From Chlamydiae bacterium CG10_big_fil_rev_8_21_14_0_10_35_9 (GTDB taxonomy: Bacteria; Chlamydiota; Chlamydiia; Chlamydiales; SM23-39), in the NCBI GenBank assembly GCA_002773835.1, contig PFAC01000039.1, positions 1 to 33,068 on the forward strand: 33,068 nucleotides of DNA. The letters are read 5' to 3'. Of the stretch, positions 15,587 through 23,593 are shown piece after piece; the stretch's first letter is position 1; every line of letters starts with the position of its first letter. Under the pieces are notes generated by a model. That model was not told where the DNA came from, did not search any database, and was given only the letters and a program-made list of their open reading frames with translations. Position numbers and translations under genes: made by a program.

Positions 15587-16182
15587 AGCAGTCTCTGTTA
15601 ACTATATTGCGAAATAAAAAAACCTCTAGAGAGGACTTTCGAAAAGCAGCTAATAAGCTTTGCTCGCTTATTGCAAGTGATGCTGGCAGTTTTCTTTCTG
15701 AAGAAAAAATATCGGTAGAGACCCCTTTACAAAAGGGGCATGGCACAAAAGTTGTAGATAATCTTATCTTACTTCCTATTTTAAGGTCTGGAATGGTCAT
15801 GCTCCCTGCTTTTCTTAACCTTTACGAAACTGCAAAGGTTGGTTTTATGGGGATAAGGCGAGATGAAGAGACAGCATTGCCTCACATCTATTATGAGAAT
15901 TTTCCTACCATTTCAAAAAATGACACTATTTTTGTATTAGATCCTATGATCGCCACAGGAGGCAGCACTATTGCTTGTCTTAAAAAACTAGAAGCTTATA
16001 AAGCTACTTTATCGAATATCTTTGTTATAAGCTTGATCTCTTCCAAGCCAGGGGTAACTTTAATTAAAAAAACATACCCTGACGTTTCACTTTACTCCAT
16101 CGCTGTAGACCCTTCATTGAACGACAAAAAATTTATCTTACCTGGACTTGGAGATTTTGGAGATAGGTTTTTTGGTACCTAG
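15583..16182 (+). CDS. upp: Uracil phosphoribosyltransferase
   Basis: A 199-residue type-I phosphoribosyltransferase that converts uracil and PRPP to UMP. The N-terminal part has the ILRSGMVMLPA segment (about 67-76); the PRPP loop is VLDPMIATGGST (118-129); the uracil-specific C-terminal motif is LPGLGDFGDRFFGT (186-199). It is slightly shorter than the usual 208. It overlaps exbD by four bases, an unexpected partner: in Chlamydia, as I remember, exbB-exbD is followed by other Tol genes instead. The enzyme implies uracil salvage in this organism. Confidence 0.93.
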   Translation: MKQSLLTILRNKKTSREDFRKAANKLCSLIASDAGSFLSEEKISVETPLQKGHGTKVVDNLILLPILRSGMVMLPAFLNLYETAKVGFMGIRRDEETALPHIYYENFPTISKNDTIFVLDPMIATGGSTIACLKKLEAYKATLSNIFVISLISSKPGVTLIKKTYPDVSLYSIAVDPSLNDKKFILPGLGDFGDRFFGT

Positions 16183-16271
16183 CTTCTCCTTTTATTTTCA
16201 CAAATAACTTGTTGGCAATTAACTTAGTTAGCGATAAGGTTTTACCTATTTTTTCTAAATTAGGTATTAAA

Positions 16272-18563
16272 ATGGCAGCTTCCACCCCCGTTACTCATCT
16301 AACTCATTTACGAACTTTTCCTCTATGTAGTGAGGTTGAAGCTGATTCAGAAAGAACTTTTTTTGTTAGTGAACTACCTGTAGAACTTATTAAACTCATC
16401 AATTCACATATTGCCAGCCCTCAGCAGGAAGGTGATTTACAATCTAGTTTTAATTTTCTTTTCCACGCCTCGCAAGTTTGCCAAGAGAAATTCCCAGAGC
16501 AAAGCTTACATTTTCAAGGAGAATGTGAAAAAACTATTCTAGCAGCAAATAACTCTCTTTCAGGAATTGACCATCAAAACTTTATTGACCATCAAAACTT
16601 TGAAGATAAAATAAAAGTAGCGGAATCCTACATTCTTCTAGGAAAGCTTACCGGGGCAGAAACTTGTTTACATGAGCTTCAAAATTATTATAAGGAAAAG
16701 CAATATTCAGACTGTCACCTTACCTGGCAACTCATTAAACTTTTTAGCAAATTTGCTGAAGCTTACATGCAATCAGGAGAGATAGACAAAGCCAAAGAAC
16801 AAATACAAGAAGCTAACAGTTATATTCCTAAAAAAAGCTTCTATTATCAACCAATTACAGCTCTATTAGGTCTTGCTAAAACCTGCGCTACAATTGGTTT
16901 AAATAAAGAAAGTGAAACTCTTTTTAATCATGCTGAAAGCTACCCCCTTGGACTTTCCTACGAACTTCAGAGGCTGCAAGATATTGGAAAAGCTTATCTT
17001 CAACTAGGAAATGTAGAGCAAGCAAAAAAAATCTTCGAAAAACTTCAAAAATATATAAAAAGTTCTTCATCCAGCTTTGTTGTTACCTCTAGTTTCACAA
17101 AAACCATCAATTGTTTGTTAGATCTTAGACAAAGTGTGCCCGCTCAAGATATCCAGTTATTTGCCTTGAGTTTTTTGCAAGACTGTAGTGCATATGGCTT
17201 TAAAGCAAGTTCTCACTTTATTTGCTATTCTTATGCGCGTTTTGGCCTATACGATGAAATGATTAAGATTGGTAGCCCGCAAATATTGCTAGATATTATT
17301 CAAGACTGTATTGAGGCAAAAGATAATGATCTAGCCCTATCGCTACTAGCGGAATGTGAAAATTTCCAAATTTCAGACTCTAGAGAAAAATCCAATTTTT
17401 TATTAGATCTTACCTATGCTCATACTCAACTGAAAAGTTTTGATAGAGCTAAAAACCTTGCGGAATGTGAAAATTTCCAAATTTCAGACTCTAGAGAAAA
17501 ATCCGATTTTTTATTAAATCTTGCCTATGCTCATATTCAACTGAAAAGTTTTGATAGAGCTAAAAACCTTTTAGAAAAGTCTGAAGCATTACTAAGTAGT
17601 AGTGGTCATTGTCCACAGCAGAAATCCATAAGTTATGCCTATGCTTACTTTTCTTTGGGGGATACTGAAAAAGCTAAATCTTTTTTAGATGCAAAAAGTA
17701 AAGATATGGATTTTTCGTGTATCAAGGATGCAACTAATACTTATATGCATATTGGATGTTTCTCAGAGGTTAAGGATATTTTACAAATAGCTGAACAAAA
17801 AACTGCAAAATTTTATCTTGCCGACAGAGAAATGAAGCTTTTAGAGATTATTAAAATATATATTAAGCTTAGCACCTTAGATGACAAGGAAAGTGATAAT
17901 CTACTGGAACATGTTAAGAATATCATGGACACATTCACGATACCAAGCTATCGAATCAGCTCTCTCATGAAACTTGCAAAAGCATATAATAATACTGATA
18001 CAGCTCTATCCGATGCTTTCTTACAAGAAGCACTAGCTATAATAGGTCATACATATAAAGAATTTCCCTCTTCTATAATTTTTAATTCTTTAATAGCAAT
18101 TGCCTTAGGGTACATTGACCTACAAAAGCCTGAACAAGCCAAAATTTACTTATTAGAAGCTAAAGAAGTAATACAAAATAATATGCCATCTATAAGCTTT
18201 CCATTCTTGTTCGAACTTGTAAGTATTTATATTCAGCTAAAAGATTTGACAGAAGCAAAAAATATCTTACAGGAAATTGAAAGTAATCTTTTTAGATTTG
18301 ACCAAAAAGATCAAATACCTACTTATTTTATTAGGCTCAGCAATAAATACGCTCAATTAAAAGACTTTTCCAAATCTGAAGAATTATTAGAAAGAGCTAG
18401 AGGTTACGCAGGAAACGCTATAGGTTTTCACGGTCGCTTAGGAAACTACTTCACTAAGACAACCTCTCATTCAGCTCCTTTCTTTCTTAGCGACCTTAAC
18501 AGCTCTTATAACTTCTTAAATAGGCGCATATTTATACATGAGCTGAAAAGCTCAAGGGTTTAG
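16272..18563 (+). CDS. Large TPR-like repeat protein with F-box-like N-terminus
   Basis: A 763-residue helical-repeat protein. After a short leader, the stretch SELPVELIKLINSHI (about residues 32-46) resembles the first helix of an F-box. The remainder is made of tetratricopeptide-like helical pairs with recurring A-x-x-x-x-x-LG-x-x-x-x-A patterns, for example LAKTCATIGLNKESETLF and AKAYLQLGNVEQAKKIF. Two internal DNA duplications are present: 18 bp twice (16566-16601) and 111 bp twice (17349-17570). No signal peptide or membrane helix is seen. The open frame extends to a TTG at 16209; I prefer the ATG at 16272, with a weak AGG. It ends two bases before the start of a second such gene. Scaffold or host-directed effector role is an inference. 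Confidence 0.75.
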   Translation: MAASTPVTHLTHLRTFPLCSEVEADSERTFFVSELPVELIKLINSHIASPQQEGDLQSSFNFLFHASQVCQEKFPEQSLHFQGECEKTILAANNSLSGIDHQNFIDHQNFEDKIKVAESYILLGKLTGAETCLHELQNYYKEKQYSDCHLTWQLIKLFSKFAEAYMQSGEIDKAKEQIQEANSYIPKKSFYYQPITALLGLAKTCATIGLNKESETLFNHAESYPLGLSYELQRLQDIGKAYLQLGNVEQAKKIFEKLQKYIKSSSSSFVVTSSFTKTINCLLDLRQSVPAQDIQLFALSFLQDCSAYGFKASSHFICYSYARFGLYDEMIKIGSPQILLDIIQDCIEAKDNDLALSLLAECENFQISDSREKSNFLLDLTYAHTQLKSFDRAKNLAECENFQISDSREKSDFLLNLAYAHIQLKSFDRAKNLLEKSEALLSSSGHCPQQKSISYAYAYFSLGDTEKAKSFLDAKSKDMDFSCIKDATNTYMHIGCFSEVKDILQIAEQKTAKFYLADREMKLLEIIKIYIKLSTLDDKESDNLLEHVKNIMDTFTIPSYRISSLMKLAKAYNNTDTALSDAFLQEALAIIGHTYKEFPSSIIFNSLIAIALGYIDLQKPEQAKIYLLEAKEVIQNNMPSISFPFLFELVSIYIQLKDLTEAKNILQEIESNLFRFDQKDQIPTYFIRLSNKYAQLKDFSKSEELLERARGYAGNAIGFHGRLGNYFTKTTSHSAPFFLSDLNSSYNFLNRRIFIHELKSSRV
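16566..16601 (+). repeat. Tandem 18-bp direct repeat inside the TPR gene
   Basis: ATTGACCATCAAAACTTT occurs twice in perfect tandem (16566-16583 and 16584-16601), giving IDHQNF twice in the protein. It keeps the reading frame. Confidence 0.95.
17349..17570 (+). repeat. Tandem 111-bp direct repeat inside the TPR gene
   Basis: Two consecutive 111-bp copies (17349-17459 and 17460-17570) that differ, by my alignment, at four positions. Each encodes 37 residues beginning AECENFQISDS, close to one TPR-length helical pair. The low divergence points to a recent in-frame duplication. Confidence 0.95.
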
Positions 18564-18565
18564 CT

Positions 18566-19813
18566 ATGGCTTCTGCTTCCCTTACCTCTTGCTTTTTAGA
18601 CTCAACTCCAATAGAAATTTGCGATTTAATAGGTTCTTTTTCAGACTTTTATTCGAGGTTTCAACTTCTAGAGCTGACACATAAAAGAGGAACTCCAGTT
18701 TTTCAACAAAGGACAGATGAGATCCTTGCTTTAGCTAAAAAGCGAATTTCTGCATTGTGTTCAGATAAAATTTCCCTTTCGATAGACCTGGTCAAAATTT
18801 ATATACGACTTAATAACACCGTTGAAGCTAACGGTCTTTTAAAGGATATTGAAAAGCGAGCTCAAGCTCAAGCTAGAGGCACTAAACTTAAGATTTCAAT
18901 CCTACTTGGTGAAATGCATCACCGGCTAAATAATGTCGCTGCATTCGAGAGCATTTTCCAAAGCATTGAAAGTGACGCTCTTGCGATAAAAGAAGAAAGC
19001 TCTTTAGATCGACATGATAAATTCCAGGTATTATTATTTCTTGCTTATGCTTATCAAAGAATTGATGAAGCGGATCAGTCAAATAGAATCTTTCTAATAA
19101 TTGAAGATCTTATCGAAATTATTAGCGATGATCGTGAGAAAATCGAATATTTGATAAGCCTAGCTGAAACTAATTATCTATTAGGAAAATTTAATAAAGT
19201 CGAAGAAATATTAAAAAATGCTATAGAGCTTGCCAATAAGATTGATAATGTTTTTGCAAAAATTCATGACTTGAAGAAAGTCATTATACATTGTTCAAAA
19301 TTAAATATGAAAACTGAAGTTGAATCAGTTTTTCAAAAAATAAAAGCTCTTACTAGTGAATTACATTTTAGTTACTCTAAAGCATCCATGTTGGTGCGTA
19401 TAGCTGAAGACTGTCCTATGTTAGGAAAATCAGAAGATGCCATCGAGCTTTTACAAGAAGCAGAAGGGATTTATCATAATATTAAAAACGGGGGCAAAAA
19501 TTATATGGCCTGTAAAACTTCTTCGTTAATAGAACTAGCTAGCGTCTATATTAAACTTCAAAACCCCGATGAAGCAGAAAGAATATTAAAAGACGCAGAA
19601 GAAATTGCCGAAACTTTATCAGAAACAAGTAAAAGTAATAATTTTCTAGAATTATCTAAACTCCAAGCTGTATTAGGTAATTTTGATAAAAGTAGTGGGC
19701 TTTTACGGAATGTTAGCCTTAAATGGAAAACAAATTTTTCTGAAAAAGTGGAAGCGATAGAAAAAGCTATTATTTATAAAAACGCATATCTTCTAAACAC
19801 AGAGTTATTTTGA
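18566..19813 (+). CDS. TPR-like repeat protein with F-box-like N-terminus
   Basis: A 415-residue protein, a likely paralogue of its upstream neighbour. The N-terminus (STPIEICDLIGSFSDFYSRF, about residues 13-32) resembles an F-box helix; the rest is a run of TPR-like pairs such as LAYAYQRIDEADQSNRIF and LASVYIKLQNPDEAERIL. No signal peptide, membrane helix or catalytic motif is visible. It starts two bases after the stop of the preceding gene with no Shine-Dalgarno, so it probably depends on translational coupling. Function unknown; a protein-binding scaffold, perhaps host-directed, is the most I would infer. Confidence 0.72.
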   Translation: MASASLTSCFLDSTPIEICDLIGSFSDFYSRFQLLELTHKRGTPVFQQRTDEILALAKKRISALCSDKISLSIDLVKIYIRLNNTVEANGLLKDIEKRAQAQARGTKLKISILLGEMHHRLNNVAAFESIFQSIESDALAIKEESSLDRHDKFQVLLFLAYAYQRIDEADQSNRIFLIIEDLIEIISDDREKIEYLISLAETNYLLGKFNKVEEILKNAIELANKIDNVFAKIHDLKKVIIHCSKLNMKTEVESVFQKIKALTSELHFSYSKASMLVRIAEDCPMLGKSEDAIELLQEAEGIYHNIKNGGKNYMACKTSSLIELASVYIKLQNPDEAERILKDAEEIAETLSETSKSNNFLELSKLQAVLGNFDKSSGLLRNVSLKWKTNFSEKVEAIEKAIIYKNAYLLNTELF

Positions 19814-19822
19814 ACCTTCCTC

Positions 19823-19918
19823 ATGGATAAATTAAGGAGATTTTGGATGAGCGCAATTCCTTATGGACAACCTTCTTGTGGCCGAATGGTATATTTTGAC
19901 TTTTTTCTAGGAAGGTAA
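19823..19918 (+). CDS. Possible small ORF (31 codons), doubtful
   Basis: An ATG at 19823 and a second in-frame ATG at 19847 preceded by AAGGAG open a short frame that ends at 19918 and reads MSAIPYGQPSCGRMV from the second start. The good Shine-Dalgarno is the only support. It overlaps the 3' end of the opposite-strand gene by about 58 bases. It could be the start of a lost gene downstream of the TPR pair. Confidence 0.2.
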   Translation: MDKLRRFWMSAIPYGQPSCGRMVYFDFFLGR

Positions 19919-20319
19919 GGTGGGGTTACTTCTAAGTTAAATGACCTTTTAAGAGAATTCATATCTCTTAAAGTCTTCTCGGTCCACTTAGGGTCGAAGT
20001 TTTCTTCTAAGTAGCTTATACTTTTTAAAAGCTCCGATAACATTTCTAATCTCTGGGTCATATACTGGTCTTTTGCATGAAAATCAGAAAACAAATAAAA
20101 TAAATCTTGTTTGAGATTATTTATAAGAGCCAGCCTTTCTTCAGACAGCTGAATGAATTTATATAAGCCTTGTGCATCATCATAAGAGCTTCTTTGCAGG
20201 ATTTGTGTTATTCTTTCAATACTTTCTATATTTTTCTCGATTGAATCAAACACCATTAAATCAAGCGCTGCCACTGAGCAACAAACCCCAAAAAGCATTA
20301 AAAAGAATTTATATAACAT
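19861..20319 (-). CDS. Small secreted helical protein of unknown function
   Basis: A 152-residue protein with a signal-peptide-like N-terminus (about 1-18, MLYKFFLMLFGVCCSVAA) and a helical, heptad-like body rich in Glu, Gln and Leu, ending in a basic, Pro-containing tail. The Cys pair in the signal region does not form a clear lipobox. AGGGGAG four bases before the ATG fixes the start. Divergent from the LRR gene at 20428. I recognise no family. Confidence 0.6.
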   Translation of the reverse strand: MLYKFFLMLFGVCCSVAALDLMVFDSIEKNIESIERITQILQRSSYDDAQGLYKFIQLSEERLALINNLKQDLFYLFSDFHAKDQYMTQRLEMLSELLKSISYLEENFDPKWTEKTLRDMNSLKRSFNLEVTPPYLPRKKSKYTIRPQEGCP

Positions 20320-20370
20320 AAAACTCCCCTCTTTTTTAGTGATAAGTTTTTTAAAGTTTTTTTAGAAGAC

Positions 20371-20399
20371 TTGATTTAGATAAAGCTACTATATACAAT
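20371..20399 (+). promoter_or_regulatory. Promoter of the 20428 LRR gene
   Basis: TTGATT (20371-20376), a 17-base spacer and TACAAT (20394-20399). The predicted start near 20406 leaves a leader of about 22 bases. Confidence 0.55.
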
Positions 20400-20427
20400 T
20401 CTAGCTTCACCCCGAGAAGAGCTGTCA

Positions 20428-21378
20428 ATGACTATAAGTTTTATAGAAAAATTGGAAAATGCTAAAAAGATATCTTTTTTTGACAAGCGCAACTTGTCAA
20501 ACCTTTTTCTAGACTTTCTTGCAAAATGCAAAAATTTAGAATTTTTAGAGATCTCTAATGTACACTCTTTTGATGAAAAAAAAGCTGTTTCCTCTTTTCA
20601 TGCAATTAAAAACCTAAAGTTTCTTTACCTAAAAGACTGCGAAGCCATCACAGATGGAATTGTAAGTGCTATCCCTCAAGGGTGCTTAACTATTGACCTC
20701 TCTATTTTTGATGCAAATAAAAGAGACTGCCTGACAAATGAAGGATTAATTAGGTTGTTAAATATATGCTCTAAACTAAAAGAAATACACCTATATGGAA
20801 GAAAGCATTTATCCGATGCAGTTTTTTTACAATTTACTTCCTCTATTCAGTCTATTGTTTTTCCTGGGAAAAATGGGGGCAAATTAACGCAGCAATCCTT
20901 GTTTTACTTATCTGAAAAATGCCCCTATCTTCAATCTTTAAAAATGGGATCTTCCCCTTTTAAAATTGATGCCTTTCCAACTTTAAAGACACTGCATGTT
21001 TTAGATTTGAGCTTTTGCAAGATTTCCTCAAAACTTTTTATACCGAAAATGGAAAAGCTGACCTCTTTTTATCTCAAAGCTGTTGGAGTCATTTCTGATG
21101 ATTTAGTAACTAGTTTAGTAAAGTCATGCCCAAATCTTAAAAACCTTTTCCTTTCCTTTAACGACATCTCAGACCAACAAGTGGAGCTTCTAACAAAAAA
21201 CCTACCCTTTCTCTCTGTGTTAGATCTTTCCCGATCACAAAAAATAACAGATAGATCACTAGAGATCATTTCTCAAGCTGAGCAATTAAAAAAAATCAAC
21301 ATTTTAGGATCCCCTCTTTCCATCTCTTGTATAAATGCTCTTATTAAGAAAAGACCTGATTTAGAAATACTTGCTTGA
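20428..21378 (+). CDS. Leucine-rich-repeat protein (RNI/AMN1-like)
   Basis: A 316-residue protein made of leucine-rich repeats almost throughout, of the 24-28-residue Cys-containing type. Clear units are CKNLEFLEISNV, LKFLYLKDCEAITDGIV, CPYLQSLKM, CPNLKNLFLSFNDISDQQV and LSVLDLSRSQKITDRSLEII. Unlike the LRR protein at 9380 it has no F-box-like N-terminus. No signal peptide or membrane helix is seen. Such repeats bind proteins; in this lineage a role in the host cytosol is possible but unproven. The start lacks a good Shine-Dalgarno (GAAGAG only). It ends just before a tRNA-Leu gene whose promoter overlaps its last codons. Confidence 0.75.
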   Translation: MTISFIEKLENAKKISFFDKRNLSNLFLDFLAKCKNLEFLEISNVHSFDEKKAVSSFHAIKNLKFLYLKDCEAITDGIVSAIPQGCLTIDLSIFDANKRDCLTNEGLIRLLNICSKLKEIHLYGRKHLSDAVFLQFTSSIQSIVFPGKNGGKLTQQSLFYLSEKCPYLQSLKMGSSPFKIDAFPTLKTLHVLDLSFCKISSKLFIPKMEKLTSFYLKAVGVISDDLVTSLVKSCPNLKNLFLSFNDISDQQVELLTKNLPFLSVLDLSRSQKITDRSLEIISQAEQLKKINILGSPLSISCINALIKKRPDLEILA

Positions 21379-21404
21379 CTTAAAATGGCATAAAACGATT
21401 TAAT
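21375..21404 (+). promoter_or_regulatory. Promoter of tRNA-Leu
   Basis: TTGACT (21375-21380), an 18-base spacer and TTTAAT (21399-21404), about 16 bases before the tRNA 5' end. The -35 overlaps the stop codon of the LRR gene. Confidence 0.5.
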
Positions 21405-21420
21405 AACAACTCATTTCCAA

Positions 21421-21502
<82 letters not shown>

Positions 21503-21514
21503 ACTTTCAAGTTG

Positions 21515-21747
21515 TTACTTTCTAAAAATCCATAAAATAATATTTAAAACAACCGTCATAACAAAGCTTACAATTAACATCGTAACAATTGGAAAATAGA
21601 CTGTTGTTTTTTCACCTTTCAATTTGATATCCCCTGGAAGCTTGCCAAAGCCAAGACCTAGCTTTGACCCTATAAAGAGAAGTATCCCAACAGAAATAAT
21701 TACCGCCCTATGATTATGAGCAACTTTGCCAAGCTAGTTCCATTCAT
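21515..21747 (-). pseudogene. DUF2905-family small membrane protein, frameshifted
   Basis: Two minus-strand frames together give one DUF2905 protein. From the ATG at 21747 the first frame reads NGTSLAKLLIIIGR and stops at 21700. A shift of -1 at the GGGCGG near 21703-21708 continues into a frame with AVIISVGILLFIGSKLGLG, then GKLPGDIKLKGEKTTVYFP, which are family hallmarks, and a second membrane helix ending LWIFRK at 21515. One extra G in the GGG run would restore a single frame. The start overlaps the 3' end of the Mut7-C gene by 14 bases, so the two were coupled. It may be an inactivating deletion, a sequencing error or, less likely, programmed frameshifting. Confidence 0.7.
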
Positions 21748-22183
21748 GATTTTGCCATTTTGTGAGCTGTTCAACCATTGCCTTATAATGGCTTCCATGC
21801 CAGTAATATTTTAGGCAATGAGGACACTTTACGACTTCATCAAAACTCTTTAATTTATCCGGTATTTCAGACTGATTTACCTCGATTAGCTCTGTATTGC
21901 AAATAAGACACCTGGAAAGTGGGTTAAAAAGCCAGTTGACCTCAAGTTTTTGTGTTAACTCTTCTACACAGCTATGGAGCCTAACACTCTTAATGTAAAC
22001 TATTTTCTTCACCCCTTCATTCAAAAAATGTTTATCTTTAGTGAGCAAATAACGATCTTCCTTAACAGCACGCTCTTCTATGAAAATATCACTAAGACCA
22101 TCTAAAATTATCAAGGTATCATACCCTGCTATCCTAAGCCACTTTCCTAAATTAATTAGCATTTGATCGCATATAAACTTCAT
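21734..22183 (-). CDS. Mut7-C RNase domain protein
   Basis: A 149-residue protein matching the Mut7-C family, PIN-like RNases with an appended zinc ribbon. The N-terminal half has the acidic PIN-type positions (FICDQMLINLGKWLR, with Asp6; DRYLLTKDKHF, with Asp43 and Asp50), and the C-terminal half has two Cys pairs, CLIC at about 92-95 and CPHC at about 119-122, for a metal-binding ribbon. Most homologues are stand-alone proteins of about 150 residues with unknown target. The ATG lacks a Shine-Dalgarno. It is divergent from the 22268 gene across an 84-base AT-rich region and coupled to the DUF2905 gene downstream. Confidence 0.85.
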   Translation of the reverse strand: MKFICDQMLINLGKWLRIAGYDTLIILDGLSDIFIEERAVKEDRYLLTKDKHFLNEGVKKIVYIKSVRLHSCVEELTQKLEVNWLFNPLSRCLICNTELIEVNQSEIPDKLKSFDEVVKCPHCLKYYWHGSHYKAMVEQLTKWQNHEWN

Positions 22184-22205
22184 GTGTAAAGTAATAATTT
22201 TATAA

Positions 22206-22234
22206 TTAAATAATTATTTGTTTTGTGGTATAAT
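22206..22234 (+). promoter_or_regulatory. Extended -10 promoter of the 22268 gene
   Basis: TGGTATAAT is a perfect extended -10 (hexamer at 22229-22234), with a weak -35 TTAAAT (22206-22211) at 17 bases. The start would be near 22241, inside the palindrome at 22234-22253. Confidence 0.6.
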
Positions 22235-22253
22235 ACTATTTAATTAAATAGTA
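22234..22253. promoter_or_regulatory. 20-bp perfect palindrome, candidate operator
   Basis: TACTATTTAATTAAATAGTA reads the same on both strands without mismatch and spans the predicted transcription start of the 22268 gene. Such a dyad is a classical place for a repressor dimer. A second, shorter palindrome AAATAATTATTT lies at 22208-22219. The local AT-richness raises the chance of accidental palindromes, but 20 bp is long. Confidence 0.45.
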
Positions 22254-22267
22254 AATAAGTTAGTTAA

Positions 22268-23566
22268 ATGGTAACGCAAGTAGACAATCAGCCTTTAGTG
22301 GATGGTCACCCAGTTCCTTATGACTATTCTGAACACAAGACTGTTTTTGACAATCTTTTTCAGAAAGCAAGAGCAAACTGGGATAAAATATCACAAGGGA
22401 TGCATTTTGTAAGGCTTAACCTGAACCTAATGCATTCTTTAGACTATCTAGATAAAGATTTGGCTAAAGATCTCATAGCCAAATTAAAGCTGCCTGTTTT
22501 CTCGTCCTTAGGTGGAGCTTTTGAAAGGGTTAAGGAAAACTTCTCACAGCTAAGAAGTGACGCCACAGCTGAAGATAGTGAAAATGCTAAAATCTCGGCT
22601 TTAGGGACGTTTATGGGAGCCTCTGAAATACTTGGTAATGTGGAAACCTTTATGGAAGGCACTCAGGAAATTTTTGATACAGCTCTTCCTGAAGTCTTGC
22701 AAACATGTAGTTTAGCATTAGGAAATATTGCCTTTTTAGGAACTCTTTTTTTGCATATTAGAAAAGTTAGAGACGCAAAACATCTTCTTATCGAAGATAA
22801 AGATCTTTTTGAGATGGTTAAAAAAGGAGGCACTACAGCGGAAAGCGCTATGCGATTTTTTATCCATAAACATCTTGGCTTAACACAAAAAGAGCTTGAC
22901 CTACTTTTAGAAGAAGGAGATCGAGAAAAAATAACCTTGATCCAGGAGTTACAGAAAAAATTCACTTTTGATGAAGATATACTTTCTATCGTCGAAGATG
23001 AAGTAAGTAGGTATTTTCAAGGTACCTACACTGATCCGCTTTCTAAAAGGTATCTGCAAATAAAAAATGGACGTATAGCTCATTATATGGCGCAAAGTAA
23101 CCCTATGACAAAAGAGCTAGATACCTCCATTGAAAAGCTTTGTAACATTGATCGAGAAATAAACTCTCGCATACCTATGAAAATAGCTCACTTGCTTACC
23201 CAAAAAGAAAAAGCTTTTATCCGAAAAACGAATAAAAAAACTTTTGTGACTTTAAAAAAAGTAGAATTGATTTTAAAAAATAATGGAAACTTGCAACCTT
23301 CGGACATTCCTAATTGCGAAAAATTAGAAAAAGCTATGCCCCTAATTATGGAAAATATTGAGTTAATTTCGAAAAAGAATATCTATACACGTATAGCAAA
23401 AATCGCATTAGGCTTGATAACGTTGACAGCATTAGTGTTTTTAACATTTCAGATCTGGATACCTGTTGCTTATGCCTTACTCATCTTAGTCTCGGTTGCC
23501 AGGTTTGTCATTTTCTTAAAAACGAAATCGTATGAAAGAAAACACTTGCATAATGTGACTATTTAA
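22268..23566 (+). CDS. Hypothetical protein with C-terminal two-helix membrane hairpin
   Basis: A 432-residue protein. The N-terminal 350 residues are mainly helical and charged, with one moderately hydrophobic stretch (LALGNIAFLGTLFLHI, about 147-162). Near the C-terminus two hydrophobic helices (about 378-396 and 400-417) are separated by a very short loop (FQIWIP), the bilobed pattern of chlamydial inclusion membrane (Inc) proteins, although Incs usually carry it near the N-terminus. I know no family for it. It is controlled by an extended -10 promoter with a 20-bp palindrome at the start site. No strong Shine-Dalgarno is present. Confidence 0.65.
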   Translation: MVTQVDNQPLVDGHPVPYDYSEHKTVFDNLFQKARANWDKISQGMHFVRLNLNLMHSLDYLDKDLAKDLIAKLKLPVFSSLGGAFERVKENFSQLRSDATAEDSENAKISALGTFMGASEILGNVETFMEGTQEIFDTALPEVLQTCSLALGNIAFLGTLFLHIRKVRDAKHLLIEDKDLFEMVKKGGTTAESAMRFFIHKHLGLTQKELDLLLEEGDREKITLIQELQKKFTFDEDILSIVEDEVSRYFQGTYTDPLSKRYLQIKNGRIAHYMAQSNPMTKELDTSIEKLCNIDREINSRIPMKIAHLLTQKEKAFIRKTNKKTFVTLKKVELILKNNGNLQPSDIPNCEKLEKAMPLIMENIELISKKNIYTRIAKIALGLITLTALVFLTFQIWIPVAYALLILVSVARFVIFLKTKSYERKHLHNVTI

Positions 23567-23593
23567 GTAGTCTTAAAATAAAAAAGCGCTGCT

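Noticed and set aside
15558..15800. Minus-strand open frame of 80 codons
   Set aside because: Antisense to upp and the exbD end, both well supported.
17349..17570. CRISPR-like or phage repeat
   Set aside because: The two copies are directly joined without spacers, in frame, and encode TPR-like units.
22663..22965. Minus-strand open frame of 100 codons (and its neighbour at 22444-22662)
   Set aside because: Antisense to the longer gene at 22268, which has a good promoter; Ser/Cys/Lys-rich shadow composition.
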